Shown here one piece after another: positions 22,354 to 32,648 of a DNA stretch of 32,717 nucleotides. The stretch comes from an uncultured Prevotellaceae bacterium. GTDB taxonomy: Bacteria; Bacteroidota; Bacteroidia; Bacteroidales; Bacteroidaceae. The stretch spans positions 1 to 32,717 of the forward strand of contig CACXTX010000029.1 in NCBI GenBank assembly GCA_902770635.1, in the 5' to 3' direction. Made by a program: the position numbers and the translations under genes. The notes under the pieces are model-generated. The model saw only the letters and a program-made list of their open reading frames with translations, made no database searches and was not told the DNA's origin. Each line of letters begins with the position of its first letter. Position 1 is the stretch's first letter.

Positions 22354-23541
22354 GTGAAACATTTAAAAATTATTTTTAATGCTCTGAAAGGGGTTCTTAT
22401 AACATTGACTATAGTGTCTTCCACACCAGTTGCAGCCCAGGAAGACCTAACCCCGATGGACTCTGTGGAAATCAGTCTTTTAACCTGTCAGCCGCACGAC
22501 GAGGTATATAGCCTCTATGGTCACACAGCCATCAGATATCACGATTTAAGGCCCGGAGGTTTCGACTTAGCTTTCAATTACGGTGTGTTCGACTTCAAGA
22601 AGCCCCACTTCGTGGCTCGTTTCGTGTTCGGACTGACGGACTATGAGTTGGGGGCCTACCCTTATAAGTACTTCTTGGAGGAGTACCGACGTTTTGGCAG
22701 CATGGTGACAGAACAGGTGCTTAACCTGACTGCAGAAGAGAAACTGATACTGCATGAAGCATTGGCCATGAACCTTCGTCCAGAGAACAAAATTTATCGT
22801 TATAATTTCTTCTATAGCAACTGCACGACAAAGGCCAGAGATATTATCGAGAATTGCATTAACGGGAAAATAGAATATGCTGGGCGTGAGGACTATACGC
22901 CATCGTATAGGGAGATGGTTCATGGCATGACAAGGAACAATCCATGGGCCCGATTTGGTAATGATTTATTACTGGGTATCAAAGCCGATTTCAAGACCGA
23001 TTTGCGCCAACAGGAATTCCTGCCAGGCAACCTTCTCTATGACTTTGACCACGCCCAGATCTATAGCGAAGGAACCTACCGTCCACTGATCAAAGAACGA
23101 AGGATAGCAGTACCTGCCGGCGTACAAATCGTTCAGGAAGGCTTTCCCCTGACTCCCCTGTCCTGTGCCGCCGTCCTGTTGGCTATAGGGCTCGTCATCT
23201 TCTTCTTTGAATGGCGCAAGAAAAGGGTTTTCATCGTTTGGGACGTGCTGCTGATGCTGGCTGTTGGCACCTTCGGCATCGTGCTGACATTGATGCTTTT
23301 CTCACAGCATCCGACCGTCAGCCTTAACCTGCAGATAATCCTGCTTAATCCCCTGCCCTTATTGTTTCTTTGGCCTGTCATCAGAAGAAGACAGACACGC
23401 TATTGGGCGATTTCTGCCATATTGGCTGTTTTGTTCCTTATTGGCAGTTTTTTCCAGAGCTACGCCGAGGGAATTCACGTGCTGGCATTGTGTTTGCTGA
23501 TGCAATGCTATGCGAATCTGAAAATAAAAGCGCAGAAATAA
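22354..23541 (+). CDS. DUF4105 (Lnb-like) membrane protein
   Basis: A 395-residue protein. It has a signal peptide or first membrane helix (residues 1-28, ending VAAQ), a periplasmic DUF4105 domain and about five C-terminal membrane helices (roughly 268-286, 292-316, 325-342, 349-367, 374-390). The domain contains YGHTAIRYHD (His57) and FFYSNCTTKARDII (Asn156-Cys157), a conserved His/Asn-Cys arrangement suggesting a cysteine-hydrolase-like fold of the NlpC/Lnb type; activity is unproven. Only a GTG at 22354 preserves the signal peptide; the next Met (residue 35) would remove it. It lies divergent from the OM-barrel operon and is followed by secA. Confidence 0.85.
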   Translation: MKHLKIIFNALKGVLITLTIVSSTPVAAQEDLTPMDSVEISLLTCQPHDEVYSLYGHTAIRYHDLRPGGFDLAFNYGVFDFKKPHFVARFVFGLTDYELGAYPYKYFLEEYRRFGSMVTEQVLNLTAEEKLILHEALAMNLRPENKIYRYNFFYSNCTTKARDIIENCINGKIEYAGREDYTPSYREMVHGMTRNNPWARFGNDLLLGIKADFKTDLRQQEFLPGNLLYDFDHAQIYSEGTYRPLIKERRIAVPAGVQIVQEGFPLTPLSCAAVLLAIGLVIFFFEWRKKRVFIVWDVLLMLAVGTFGIVLTLMLFSQHPTVSLNLQIILLNPLPLLFLWPVIRRRQTRYWAISAILAVLFLIGSFFQSYAEGIHVLALCLLMQCYANLKIKAQK

Positions 23542-23559
23542 CAAAGAAGTTATCGGAAA

Positions 23560-23594
23560 TTTGTGCGGAGTTACGAAATTTTTTAGTAATTTTG
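23560..23594 (+). promoter_or_regulatory. Promoter of secA
   Basis: TAATTTTG (23587-23594), with a TTTG (23560-23563) 23 nt upstream, slightly wider than usual. The leader of about 40 nt is A-rich. Confidence 0.6.
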
Positions 23595-23637
23595 CACCCC
23601 GAATAAATATAAATAAGAATATAACAAGAAAAAAGAT

Positions 23638-26600
23638 ATGAATTTCAACAAGATTTTACGCTCATTGTTTGGCGACAAGTCATCACGTGACATGAAACTG
23701 ATTCAGCCAATGGTAGAGCAGGTAAAAGCCGCCTACCCAGCAGTACAGAAGCTAAACAATGACCAGCTGCGCCAGCGCACCAAGGACATTCAGCGCCAGG
23801 TACAGGACTCAGCCCTGAAACAGAAAGAAGAGATTGAGAAACTGAAGGCAACCATCGAGGAGACTCCTATTGACGAGCGTGCCGACATCTTTGCCCAGAT
23901 AGACAAGCTGGAGAAGGAAGTGCTGGACATCTACGAGAAGGCGCTCAACGAAGTAATGCCTGAGGTATTCTCCATTGTCAAGGAGACGGCTCGCCGTTTT
24001 GCAGAAAACGAAGAGACCATCGTCACGGCCACCGACTTCGACCGTGAGCTGGCTGCTGATCCCAAGAAGGACTTTATCACCATTGACGGCGACAAGGCTA
24101 TCTACCATAACCATTGGACAGCCGGTGGCAACGACCTGAAGTGGGAGATGATTCACTACGACGTTCAGTTGTTTGGCGGTGTCGTTCTGCATCAAGGCAA
24201 GATTGCCGAGATGGCTACGGGTGAAGGTAAGACCCTCGTGGCTACCCTGCCTGTATTCCTGAACGCCCTGACGGGTAATGGTGTTCACGTAGTAACCGTG
24301 AACGACTATCTGGCCAAGCGTGACTCCGAGTGGATGGGTCCGCTCTACATGTTCCACGGACTCTCTGTAGATTGTATCGACAAGCATCAGCCTAACTCTG
24401 AAGCCCGTCGCAAGGCTTATCAGGCTGACATCACCTTTGGTACGAACAATGAGTTTGGTTTCGACTACCTGCGTGACAACATGGCCATCTCGCCTGCCGA
24501 CCTGGTACAGCGAGCACACAACTACGCCATCGTCGACGAGGTTGACTCCGTGTTGATTGACGATGCCCGTACCCCGCTGATTATCTCAGGTCCTGTGCCC
24601 AAGGGCGATGATCAGATGTTCGAGGAGTATCAGCCCCTGGTAGAGAAACTGGTGGGTGTGCAGAAGCAGTTGGCCACCCAGTATCTGGCAGAAGCCAAGC
24701 AGAAAATCAGCGAAGGCCGCGAGAAGAACGACCAGAAGCTGATGGACGAAGGTTTCCTGGCTCTTTACCGTTCACACAAGTCAATGCCTAAGAACAAGCC
24801 CCTCATCAAGTTCCTTTCCGAGGACGGCATCAAGAGCGGCATGCTCAAGACCGAAGGCATCTATATGGAGAACAACAACCGCCGCATGCCCGAGGTGACC
24901 GAGCCTTTGTTCTTTGTGGTCGATGAGAAACTGAACTCCTGCGACCTGACCGATAAGGGTACCGCATGGCTAGCTAACCAGGTGAACGATGCCGAGCTCT
25001 TCGTGCTGCCCGACATCACGGGTCAGTTGTCTGCCCTGGAGGGTGACACTAAGCTGACCGACGAGGAGCGCGTGAACAAGAAAGACGAGATGTTGCAGCA
25101 CTATGCCGTACAGAGCGAGCGTGTACACACCTTGCAGCAGTTGCTCAAGGCTTACTGCATGTTCAACAAGGACGACGAATATGTGGTGATTGACGGCGAG
25201 GTGAAGATTGTCGATGAGCAGACAGGCCGTATCATGGAGGGACGCCGCTGGAGCGACGGACTGCACCAGGCTGTAGAGGCTAAGGAGCACGTGAAGGTAG
25301 AGGCTGCCACACAGACCTTTGCCACCATCACCCTGCAGAACTATTTCCGCATGTACCACAAGTTGGCTGGTATGACGGGTACTGCTTCTACCGAGGCTGG
25401 CGAGTTCTGGGACATCTACAAACTGGATGTGGTGGAGATTCCCACCAACAAGCCCGTCATCCGCAACGATATGGACGACCGCATCTACAAGACGGCCCGT
25501 GAGAAGTATCACGCTGTCATCGAGGAGGTTGTCAAAATGCGTAACGCTGGCCGCCCCACCCTGATTGGTACGACCTCCGTGGAAATCTCAGAGCTGCTCT
25601 CTCGCATGCTCGATATGTATGTGAATCCCGAGACGGGCAAGCGCGAGGGTATTCCCCACCAGGTGCTGAACGCCAAGCTTCACCAGAAGGAGGCTGACAT
25701 CGTGGCTCTGGCCGGTCAATCGACCAACGGCAAGGGTGCCGTGACCATTGCCACCAACATGGCCGGTCGTGGTACGGATATCAAGCTGTCGCCCGAAGTG
25801 AAGGCGGCAGGCGGTCTGGCCATCATCGGCACCGAGCGTCACGAGTCACGCCGTGTGGACCGCCAGCTGCGTGGTCGTGCCGGTCGTCAGGGTGACCCGG
25901 GTTCTTCCCTGTTCTTCATCTCTCTGGAAGACAAGCTGATGCGCCTGTTCGGGTCTGAGCGTATTGCCACCGTGATGGACAAGCTGGGCTTCAAGGAGGG
26001 CGAGATGCTGGAGAGCTCTATGATTACCAAGCAGGTAGAGCGCGCCCAGAAGAAGGTGGAGGAGAACAACTTCGGTATCCGTAAACGACTGCTGGAGTAC
26101 GATGATGTCATGAACAAACAGCGTACCGTGGTGTACAGCAAGCGCCGTCACGCCTTGATGGGTGAGCGCATTGGCATGGATATTTCAAACACCATCTGGG
26201 ACCGCGTGGTCAACATCATCGAGCAGAACGACTACGAGGGCTGCAAGGAGCAGTTCATCAAGATATTCGCCATGGAGTGTCCCTTCTCCAGCGACGAGTT
26301 CATCAACAAGAACCACGAGGAGCTGGCCGAAGAGTCCTTCCAGGTGGCCATGGGCAACTTCAAGCGCAAGATGGAGCATGTCCAGGAGCTGGCCATTCCT
26401 GTCATCAAGCAGGTTTACGAGAACCAGGGCCACATGTACGAGCGCATCGTAGTGCCCTTGACCGACGGTCGCAAGATGTACAACATCCCCTGCAACCTGA
26501 AAGAGGCCTACGAGACCGATTGTAAGTCGGTAGTCAAGGAGTTTGAGAAGCAGATCCTGCTCCACATCATCGACGATGCCTGGAAGGAGAACCTGCGCGA

Positions 26601-27003
26601 GCTGGACGAGTTGAAACACTCTGTACAGAACGCCAGCTACGAGCAGAAAGACCCGTTGCTCATCTTCAAGCTGGAGAGCGTCAAGCTGTTCGACAACATG
26701 GTGAACACCATGAACAACCGCTCTGTCAGCATCCTCATGCGCGCCCAGATTCCTGAGATGCAACAGGTGCAGGAGGCCGCTCCCGAGGAGCATACCCAGC
26801 GCCAGCAATATACCGAGTCGAAGCAGAACCTGACGCAAGAGCAGATGACAGACCCCAACCAGGCTGCCGCTGCCGCCCAGGACACCCGTGCCCAGCAGCC
26901 TCGCACGCCTATCATCAAGGACAAGCTGCCCGGACGTAACGATCCTTGTCCCTGCGGCTCTGGCAAGAAGTTCAAGAACTGTCACGGACGAGGACTTGTA
27001 TAA
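23638..27003 (+). CDS. secA: Preprotein translocase ATPase SecA
   Basis: 1121 residues, the long Bacteroidetes form (E. coli SecA has about 900). SecA uses ATP to push secretory proteins through SecYEG. The nucleotide-binding domain I carries Walker A in [13 protein letters not shown] (about 191-202) and the DEAD-type Walker [16 protein letters not shown] (about 300-313). The preprotein cross-linking and wing domains follow. Domain II includes the [13 protein letters not shown] region, [11 protein letters not shown] and the [16 protein letters not shown] finger. The chain ends with a linker rich in Gln and Ala and the SEC-C zinc motif [14 protein letters not shown] (Cys1104, Cys1106, Cys1115, His1116). 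Compared with E. coli there are insertions in the N-terminal 60-100 region and near 340-400. ATG 23638 is the only sensible start. GC is higher than in the left accessory segment. Confidence 0.98.
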   Translation: MNFNKILRSLFGDKSSRDMKLIQPMVEQVKAAYPAVQKLNNDQLRQRTKDIQRQVQDSALKQKEEIEKLKATIEETPIDERADIFAQIDKLEKEVLDIYEKALNEVMPEVFSIVKETARRFAENEETIVTATDFDRELAADPKKDFITIDGDKAIYHNHWTAGGNDLKWEMIHYDVQLFGGVVLHQGKIAEMATGEGKTLVATLPVFLNALTGNGVHVVTVNDYLAKRDSEWMGPLYMFHGLSVDCIDKHQPNSEARRKAYQADITFGTNNEFGFDYLRDNMAISPADLVQRAHNYAIVDEVDSVLIDDARTPLIISGPVPKGDDQMFEEYQPLVEKLVGVQKQLATQYLAEAKQKISEGREKNDQKLMDEGFLALYRSHKSMPKNKPLIKFLSEDGIKSGMLKTEGIYMENNNRRMPEVTEPLFFVVDEKLNSCDLTDKGTAWLANQVNDAELFVLPDITGQLSALEGDTKLTDEERVNKKDEMLQHYAVQSERVHTLQQLLKAYCMFNKDDEYVVIDGEVKIVDEQTGRIMEGRRWSDGLHQAVEAKEHVKVEAATQTFATITLQNYFRMYHKLAGMTGTASTEAGEFWDIYKLDVVEIPTNKPVIRNDMDDRIYKTAREKYHAVIEEVVKMRNAGRPTLIGTTSVEISELLSRMLDMYVNPETGKREGIPHQVLNAKLHQKEADIVALAGQSTNGKGAVTIATNMAGRGTDIKLSPEVKAAGGLAIIGTERHESRRVDRQLRGRAGRQGDPGSSLFFISLEDKLMRLFGSERIATVMDKLGFKEGEMLESSMITKQVERAQKKVEENNFGIRKRLLEYDDVMNKQRTVVYSKRRHALMGERIGMDISNTIWDRVVNIIEQNDYEGCKEQFIKIFAMECPFSSDEFINKNHEELAEESFQVAMGNFKRKMEHVQELAIPVIKQVYENQGHMYERIVVPLTDGRKMYNIPCNLKEAYETDCKSVVKEFEKQILLHIIDDAWKENLRELDELKHSVQNASYEQKDPLLIFKLESVKLFDNMVNTMNNRSVSILMRAQIPEMQQVQEAAPEEHTQRQQYTESKQNLTQEQMTDPNQAAAAAQDTRAQQPRTPIIKDKLPGRNDPCPCGSGKKFKNCHGRGLV

Positions 27004-27004
27004 A

Positions 27005-27041
27005 GTAGAAATTAGTAATTAGAAATTAGAAATTAGGAATT
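27005..27041 (+). repeat. Heptanucleotide array before the ABC ATPase
   Basis: GTAGAA, then ATTAGTA, ATTAGAA, ATTAGAA, ATTAGGA (27011-27038) and ATT, running straight into the ATG at 27042. It makes up the whole gap after secA and would serve as an A-rich leader. Confidence 0.85.
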
Positions 27042-27779
27042 ATGATTACCATTACTAATCTCAAGAAACAGTTTGGAGAGACAATAGCCTGCGACATTCC
27101 TTCGTTTACCATCAACGATGGCGACATCCTCGGACTGGTTGGTAACAACGGAGCCGGTAAGACCACCCTATTCCGCCTGTTCCTCGACCTGATTCAAGCT
27201 GATGAGGGCGCCGTATTCTATTCATTCAGGCGTACAGCCATCGACCAGCCTGCCCTAAACGACATCAACCCCGTCGAGAGCGAAGTATGGAAGCGTTATG
27301 TCGGTTCCTACATCGACGAGGGTTTCCTCATCGACTTCCTCACCCCCGAGGAGTATTTCGCCTTCCTGGGCAAAGTGTCGGGCATGACTCAGCCCGAGGT
27401 TGACGAGCGTCTGCAGGACTTCGAGCGCTTTGCTAACGGCGAGATCTTCGGTCAGAAGAAGCTCATCCGCAACCTCTCTGCCGGCAACAAGATGAAGGTG
27501 GGCATCATCTCCGCCCTACTCCGCCGCCCCTCAACCGTTATTCTCGACGAGCCCTTCAACTTCCTCGACCCCACCTCTCAGCTGGTCCTGAAGCACCTGC
27601 TCACCGACTACAACCGCGAGACGGGTGCCACCATCATCATCTCCAGCCACAACCTGCAGCACACCATAGATATCTCCACCCGCATCGCCCTCTTGGAACA
27701 CGGTCAGATTATCCGTGACCTGCCCAATGCCGAGGGAAGCGCGACAGCAGAGCTTCAGGAGTATTTTAAGGCAGATTAA
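27042..27779 (+). CDS. ABC transporter ATP-binding protein, no permease partner here
   Basis: A 245-residue ABC ATPase with Walker A GNNGAGKTT (34-42), Walker B VILDEP (166-171) and the H-loop His203 in SSHN. The signature motif is LSAGNK (145-150) rather than LSGGQ, which reduces certainty about normal dimer activity but is seen in other Bacteroidetes exporters. In related genomes similar ATPases are paired with a separate membrane protein; here the next gene is in the opposite direction after a strong terminator. The DNA binding or export substrate is unknown. It is not obviously the missing B12 ATPase: it sits about 13 kb away and its order and sequence differ from the BtuD type. Confidence 0.85.
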   Translation: MITITNLKKQFGETIACDIPSFTINDGDILGLVGNNGAGKTTLFRLFLDLIQADEGAVFYSFRRTAIDQPALNDINPVESEVWKRYVGSYIDEGFLIDFLTPEEYFAFLGKVSGMTQPEVDERLQDFERFANGEIFGQKKLIRNLSAGNKMKVGIISALLRRPSTVILDEPFNFLDPTSQLVLKHLLTDYNRETGATIIISSHNLQHTIDISTRIALLEHGQIIRDLPNAEGSATAELQEYFKAD

Positions 27780-27796
27780 GCCAAACAAAAACTGCC

Positions 27797-27836
27797 AAAT
27801 AACCCTGCCTTATTTTTGCATAAGGCAGGGTTATTT
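27797..27836 (+). terminator. Terminator after the ABC ATPase gene
   Basis: A 16-bp perfect stem, AAATAACCCTGCCTTA (27797-27812) / TAAGGCAGGGTTATTT (27821-27836), with loop TTTTTGCA. It is strong and symmetrical, so it may stop transcription from both directions. Confidence 0.88.
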
Positions 27837-27916
27837 CGTGATAAGGGCATGTTACGGGGCGACGCGGATGCGGAGATTGAGGACATCATCTTCGGCTTAG
27901 TAACTGCTTCTCTGTC

Positions 27917-28648
27917 TTATCGGACCGTAATGTGGAAACAACCTTGTTTCACCTCGTACTTCACATAGCAGCGATCCTGCTGGCGCATGTCGCGCAACAC
28001 TTCGGAGAGCACCCACTTCAGGGTATCGTCGCGAACGGGCTTCACCACGGGGTGGTAGCGGTTATAACAGATATCGAAGGTGGTGCCGAAAAGGTGACAC
28101 GAACGCTCCGTGGCATTCTGGTTATGGCGCTGCAACTTGGCGACATCGTCCATCGAGCGCATGACGCTGGTAACAATCAGCTGGTTCAAGGGAACACCCT
28201 TCACATAGAGGCTGTCGTAGAAAGACTGTCCGATGTCCTGCAACAGCACGGCAGCACGGGGCACCAGGTAGGGAATGGAGCTGCGCAGGTTGTCAACATG
28301 ATAGTAAGGACTGGCACCGATATATACCAGTTCCTTCTTGCGCTTCTCGGCATTCTCGCGATTCTGCACCGGACGGACGCCCCACTTTTCTGCAGCCAGG
28401 ATCTGGACGTCCTGACCGTCGGGAAAGGCATTCTTATAATTGGGAACACTCCAGATGCGATGGGGCTTGTCGATGGTCAGGCTGGCCAGATGGACCTGCG
28501 TCTCCTGCTCAGGAGCCTTCTCCTGGGTGAGGTAATGAACCAAGGCCAGCAAGGCAACCAGTATCGCAAAGCCCACGACATACTGGCGTTCAGTGGGAAT
28601 CTTGAACTTGCGAATCTTATCAAGTATTTGCAAAACAGTCTTTTTCAT
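27917..28648 (-). CDS. DUF5715 protein, M15-peptidase-like
   Basis: A 243-residue protein with one membrane helix (about 23-41) and a periplasmic domain. I read it as the Bacteroidales DUF5715 family. The sequence LIVTSVMRSMDDVAKLQRHN, followed by ERSCHLFGTTFDI and a late CFHITVR, parallels the Zn2+ site of M15 (VanY-like) D-Ala-D-Ala peptidases: the SxHxxGxxxD motif would give His185 and Asp192, with His239 as third ligand. I infer a peptidoglycan peptidase or related enzyme. Four cysteines (184, 194, 227, 237) could form disulphides. The start ATG 28648 lies directly after the TPR gene's stop. It is the last gene in a chain with leuD-leuB and the TPR gene, although function in leucine synthesis is unlikely. 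Confidence 0.75.
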   Translation of the reverse strand: MKKTVLQILDKIRKFKIPTERQYVVGFAILVALLALVHYLTQEKAPEQETQVHLASLTIDKPHRIWSVPNYKNAFPDGQDVQILAAEKWGVRPVQNRENAEKRKKELVYIGASPYYHVDNLRSSIPYLVPRAAVLLQDIGQSFYDSLYVKGVPLNQLIVTSVMRSMDDVAKLQRHNQNATERSCHLFGTTFDICYNRYHPVVKPVRDDTLKWVLSEVLRDMRQQDRCYVKYEVKQGCFHITVR

Positions 28649-29353
28649 TTATCTTTTACATTTTTCATACCACTCCAGCAACATGCCACGGGCGATGCCA
28701 CGCCTGACGGCTGCGTCGAGCACCTTACGGGCTTCCGTCCTGCGCTCCAACACCAACAGCAAATCGACATGCGACACCACATAAGTAGGATCGCGGGGAG
28801 CCAGTTGTTCTGCGCGTTGCCAGTCATAAAGGGCGGCTTCGTCCAGTTTCATCTGACGCTCCACATTGGCTCGTGCAGCATAAGCAACCGCCGAGTCAGC
28901 ATGCATCTGAATGGTCTGGTTCAGCTGGTCCAAGGCTTCCTGCTTGCGCCCCAGCTGCTGCAAGACGATGGCCAGCGAGAGACGGGCCTCGAAATGGTTG
29001 GGCACCACTATCAGCAGGTCGTTCAGGTCGTTCTTAGCCAGGTCGAAGTGGCGCAGGTGCGTGTTGGCATAGGCGCGATAGAACAAGGCAGCAGGGTTGT
29101 GAGGCTCCTTCTGCAGAACGAGGCCGTACTCGTCAATAGCATACTGCCATTGCTTCAACTGCAGATTGGCAGCAGCCTTGCGCAGGTGCACATCGGTGGA
29201 CCAGGGCTGTGTCTCTATCAGCTTGTTGAGCACGGTCAGCGAGTCGCGCCAACGTTGGCTCTCATTGGGCTGAGCCTGTAGAGTGTGCTGCTGTACCACA
29301 GCAACACACAGTACTAACAGGATTATGCCTTTTTGATATAATCTACAATCCAT
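28649..29353 (-). CDS. Tetratricopeptide-repeat periplasmic protein
   Basis: A 234-residue protein with a signal peptide ([19 protein letters not shown]) and then about five TPR units, such as [71 protein letters not shown] and [17 protein letters not shown] domains bind protein partners; the partner is unknown. Start ATG 29353 overlaps the last 31 bases of leuB, and the stop touches the DUF5715 start, so the three are translationally linked. The pairing with DUF5715 suggests a joint role in the envelope (inference). Confidence 0.85.
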   Translation of the reverse strand: MDCRLYQKGIILLVLCVAVVQQHTLQAQPNESQRWRDSLTVLNKLIETQPWSTDVHLRKAAANLQLKQWQYAIDEYGLVLQKEPHNPAALFYRAYANTHLRHFDLAKNDLNDLLIVVPNHFEARLSLAIVLQQLGRKQEALDQLNQTIQMHADSAVAYAARANVERQMKLDEAALYDWQRAEQLAPRDPTYVVSHVDLLLVLERRTEARKVLDAAVRRGIARGMLLEWYEKCKR

Positions 29354-30384
29354 GCGCCGACCTCTTTGGTACCATATTTCGCACCACCTTCCACCTGGAT
29401 CTCAGGAGTGCGAACGTTAGCATCGAGCGAAGCATTGACAGCCTCACGAATCAGTTTACCCTCAGCATTCAGTCCGAAGTGCTCCAGCAACATGGCAGCA
29501 GAGAGGATCTGTGCCAACGGGTTAGCCAAATTCTGCCCCTTTGCCTGAGGCCATGAACCATGAACAGGCTCGAACAACGGGGTGTGCTCGCCCAGCGAAG
29601 AAGAGGGCTGCAGGCCCATAGAGCCCGTGATGCATGAGGTCTCGTCGGTCAGGATGTCGCCGAAGGTGTTCTCCGTTACCACCACATCAAAGAAGGTAGG
29701 TTCCGTGAGCACGCGCATCGAGGCATTGTCGATGAACATATAATCGGTATTCACCTCGGGATACTGAGGCTCCATTTCCTTGGCAATCTGACGCCACAAG
29801 CGACTGGAAGCCAATACGTTAGCCTTATCGACAACGGTCAGGTGCTTCTTGCGCGTCATGGCCATCTCGAAGGCCACCTTCAGAATGCGCTCAATCTCGG
29901 GACGGGTATAGATGTCGGTATCGTAAGCCTTGTCGTTGTCCTGATATTTCTCGCCAAAATACATGCCGCCGGTCAACTCGCGAATCACCACGAAGTCGGC
30001 ACCACGCAGCAACTCATCCTTCAAGGGCGACTTATGCAACAGGCAGTCGAAAGTGGCTACTGGACGGACGTTGGCAAACAAGCCCAGCTTCTTGCGCATG
30101 GCCAACAGACCTTGCTCCGGACGCACCTTGGCGGTAGGATTGTTGTCATACTTCAAGTCGCCTACAGCAGCAAACAGCACGGCATCGGCGTTCATACAAA
30201 TGTTGTGGGTTGCCTCAGGATAGGGGTCGCCCACCGCATCAATAGCTGTGGCGCCCACCAAAGCCTCCTCATAAGTAAACTCATGACCACACTTCTGGGC
30301 AATAGCATCCATCACAGCAACACCTTGTTTCATAATCTCCGGTCCGATTCCATCGCCCGGTAAAACGGCAATTTTCAATTTCAT
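29323..30384 (-). CDS. leuB: 3-isopropylmalate dehydrogenase
   Basis: A 353-residue cytoplasmic enzyme that oxidises and decarboxylates 3-isopropylmalate with NAD to 2-oxoisocaproate. Family motifs are present in order: [12 protein letters not shown] (5-16), [32 protein letters not shown] (substrate-binding Arg), [28 protein letters not shown] (catalytic Lys), and a late [22 protein letters not shown] for the adenine pocket. Its length matches the family. The order leuD, LeuA/CimA-like, leuB is the usual Bacteroidetes arrangement. The gap to the preceding synthase gene is 23 bases; the 3' end overlaps the TPR gene. Confidence 0.97.
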   Translation of the reverse strand: MKLKIAVLPGDGIGPEIMKQGVAVMDAIAQKCGHEFTYEEALVGATAIDAVGDPYPEATHNICMNADAVLFAAVGDLKYDNNPTAKVRPEQGLLAMRKKLGLFANVRPVATFDCLLHKSPLKDELLRGADFVVIRELTGGMYFGEKYQDNDKAYDTDIYTRPEIERILKVAFEMAMTRKKHLTVVDKANVLASSRLWRQIAKEMEPQYPEVNTDYMFIDNASMRVLTEPTFFDVVVTENTFGDILTDETSCITGSMGLQPSSSLGEHTPLFEPVHGSWPQAKGQNLANPLAQILSAAMLLEHFGLNAEGKLIREAVNASLDANVRTPEIQVEGGAKYGTKEVGAWIVDYIKKA

Positions 30385-30407
30385 ATTCTTTCTATGTTTG
30401 TTTATCG

Positions 30408-32057
30408 TTATTTCGTTAATTCATTCTCCACAATGTTCAGCATCTTGAAAGTAGCCTTGATGGCGGCTTCCGTCTGGTCAGCATCCAGTCCTCGTGTGCG
30501 CAGGAAACTATCCTTGTAATGCCACGTGATAACGGTCTGTACCAACGCATCGGTACGACCTCCCGGCGGAATGCTGACCTGGTAGTTAGCCAGAATGGGG
30601 AAGGTGCGGTTCAGGTATTTCTTATAGATATAGCGCAAGGCTTTCACGAATGCATCATACTGACCATCGCCCGTAGAACCTGCCTCATACTGCTTGCCAT
30701 TAATCTCCACCCGGATATTAGCACCAGGCTTCAAACCGTAGGAAGTATTCACCACATAACTGATCAGTTTCACCCTATCCTCCGAGCCGTCATGCTTCAA
30801 CACATCGCTGACAATATAGGGCAAATCCTCCTGGGTAACTATCTCCTTTTTGTCACCCAACTCCGTGATGCGCTGGGTCACCCTTCGTGTCTGTTCCGGA
30901 GTCAGTTCCAATCCCAGTTCCTCAAGGTTCTTGGCAATATTGGCACGACCGGAATTCTTGCCCAGGGCATATTCACGCTTACGGCCAAAGCGCTCAGGCA
31001 TCAGCTCGTTGTAGTAGAGCTTGTCCTTCGAATCACCATCGGCATGAACACCAGCCACCTGGGTAAACACATTCTCACCCACGATAGGCTGATTGGGAGC
31101 CACGGCAATACCGCTGAAGCTCTCGACCATGCGCGAGACATCGTTCAACTGGCTCTCCACAATGTTGGTCTTGGCATGGAACTGGTCTTTCAGAATGGCC
31201 TGAACGCTGGCCAATGGGGCATTACCACAACGCTCCCCCAGCCCATTGACCGTGACGTGCAGTCCCTTGGCACCGCTCAGCACGGCGGCCAGCGAGTTGG
31301 AAACGGCCAAGTCGTAGTCGTTATGGGCATGGAAGTCGAAATGAGCATCAGGATAACGCTTCATCATCTTGCGGAAATACTCAATGACCTGCAAGGGGTT
31401 CATCACGCCCAACGTGTCGGGCAGCATGAAACGTTTGATACATTGACCATTGAACATTGAACATTGACCATTATTTGCATCCGCCGGTGTTTGCGCAAAA
31501 TTATCCATGGTCAATGGTGAATGGTCAATGGTCAATGCATCCATCACCTGATACACATAGTCGGGCGAATCTTTCATGCCGTTCGACCAATCCTCCAGGT
31601 AGAGGTTGACCGAGAGCCCTTTCTGCTTGGCATAGGATAACTCCTGCTTGATGTCGGCAATATGCTCTTCGGGTGTCTTGTGCAACTGGTGGGTGCAATG
31701 TTTCAGCGACCCCTTGGCCAGCAGGTTGATGACCTTGCCGCCACACTCGCTGATCCAATCGATAGACTTTCCACCATCCACAAAGCCAAGTACCTCGACA
31801 CGATCCAAACGGTCTATCTGCGCGGCAAAGCGGCATATCATGGAAACAGCCTCCTTCTCGCCTTCCGAAACACGGGCAGAAGCCACCTCTATACGGTCCA
31901 CATTCAGGTTCTGCAACAACTTACGGGCCATCACCAGTTTCTCGTGAGGCAGAAAGCTGACCCCGTTGGTCTGCTCCCCGTCTCGCAAAGTCGAGTCCAT
32001 AATCTCCACAAAGGGAGGTATGCGCTGATAGGCGTTTACTTGTTGCGCTGTTCCCAT
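30408..32057 (-). CDS. LeuA/CimA-type 2-isopropylmalate or citramalate synthase, with repeat-derived insert
   Basis: A 549-residue enzyme with a TIM-barrel catalytic domain and a C-terminal LeuA dimer regulatory domain (about 420-540). It has [11 protein letters not shown] (20-30), the metal-binding His in FHAHNDYDL (242-250) and [11 protein letters not shown] (272-282). Bacteroidetes place a second LeuA-like gene between leuD and leuB, so (R)-citramalate synthesis for isoleucine is a real possibility. Residues about 176-206 (between MDAL and [11 protein letters not shown]) are absent from relatives I know, and are encoded by a foldback CATTGAC repeat element. The insert sits between a helix and the strand carrying LPDTLG, probably a surface loop, so the enzyme may tolerate it. 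ATG 32057 overlaps leuD by 22 bases. Confidence 0.9.
   Translation of the reverse strand: MGTAQQVNAYQRIPPFVEIMDSTLRDGEQTNGVSFLPHEKLVMARKLLQNLNVDRIEVASARVSEGEKEAVSMICRFAAQIDRLDRVEVLGFVDGGKSIDWISECGGKVINLLAKGSLKHCTHQLHKTPEEHIADIKQELSYAKQKGLSVNLYLEDWSNGMKDSPDYVYQVMDALTIDHSPLTMDNFAQTPADANNGQCSMFNGQCIKRFMLPDTLGVMNPLQVIEYFRKMMKRYPDAHFDFHAHNDYDLAVSNSLAAVLSGAKGLHVTVNGLGERCGNAPLASVQAILKDQFHAKTNIVESQLNDVSRMVESFSGIAVAPNQPIVGENVFTQVAGVHADGDSKDKLYYNELMPERFGRKREYALGKNSGRANIAKNLEELGLELTPEQTRRVTQRITELGDKKEIVTQEDLPYIVSDVLKHDGSEDRVKLISYVVNTSYGLKPGANIRVEINGKQYEAGSTGDGQYDAFVKALRYIYKKYLNRTFPILANYQVSIPPGGRTDALVQTVITWHYKDSFLRTRGLDADQTEAAIKATFKMLNIVENELTK
31441..31538. repeat. Foldback heptanucleotide element inside the synthase gene
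   Basis: Left arm, 31441-31471: CATTGAC, CATTGAA, CATTGAA, CATTGAC, CAT. Right arm, 31505-31538: CCATGG, TCAATGG, TGAATGG, TCAATGG, TCAATGC, the same unit inverted. A non-repeat loop of 33 bases lies between. The total length keeps the reading frame open. Confidence 0.9.
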
Positions 32058-32632
32058 GCTTCCGTCTTCGACTGGTTCTCTACCAGGAAGTCTATATCGT
32101 CCAGTCCGTTAATCAGACAATGTTTCTTGTATCCGTTAATCTCGAACTGCTCCTGTCGGCCAGTAGCCTTGTTGGTAACGGTCTGGTTGGGCAGATCGAC
32201 CTCAACCTCCATCTTCGGATTCTGCTTGATACTCTCGAAGAGTTCTGCCAGGAAAGACTCGCTCACCACTACGGGCAGGACAAAGTTGTTCAGCTCGTTG
32301 TTCTTATGAATATCTGCGAAGAACGACGAGATGACCACACGGAATCCATAGCCGGCAATGGCCCAGGCAGCATGCTCACGACTGGAACCGGAACCGAAGT
32401 TCTTGCCAGCCACCAGGATGCAGCCTCCATAGGTGGGATTATTCAATACAAAATCTTTGTTGACTGTGCCGTCGGCATTGTAGCGCCAGTCACGGAAGAG
32501 ATTGTCGCCAAAGAATTTCTCCTCACGGGTAGTAGCCTTGAGGAAACGGGCAGGGATTATCTGGTCGGTGTCCACATTCTCCAAAGGAAGGGGTACACAA
32601 GTAGATGTTATAACGTTGAATTTCTGTTTCAT
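32036..32632 (-). CDS. leuD: 3-isopropylmalate dehydratase small subunit
   Basis: A 198-residue subunit that pairs with LeuC to isomerise 2- to 3-isopropylmalate. It has the family start PLENVDTDQIIPARFL (about 16-31), LVAGKNFGSGSSREHAAWAI (about 73-92) for substrate recognition, and GFRVVISSFFADI followed by KNNELNNFVLPVVV. Its length is normal. LeuC is not in the window and is presumably upstream, beyond the right edge. It is the first gene seen of the leu cluster here, and its end overlaps the synthase start by 22 bases. Confidence 0.97.
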   Translation of the reverse strand: MKQKFNVITSTCVPLPLENVDTDQIIPARFLKATTREEKFFGDNLFRDWRYNADGTVNKDFVLNNPTYGGCILVAGKNFGSGSSREHAAWAIAGYGFRVVISSFFADIHKNNELNNFVLPVVVSESFLAELFESIKQNPKMEVEVDLPNQTVTNKATGRQEQFEINGYKKHCLINGLDDIDFLVENQSKTEAWEQRNK

Positions 32633-32648
32633 AATTTGAAATTTAGAA

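Noticed and set aside
27042-27779. The missing BtuD of the B12 operon
   Set aside because: It is far from the operon, is downstream of secA with no riboswitch, and has an atypical signature motif.
27837-27916. Gene remnant: minus-strand reading AEDDVLNLRIRVAP ending at a stop near 27857
   Set aside because: It is only about 14 codons, with a stop just before it and no start; it may be a relic of a gene end but cannot be supported as a feature.
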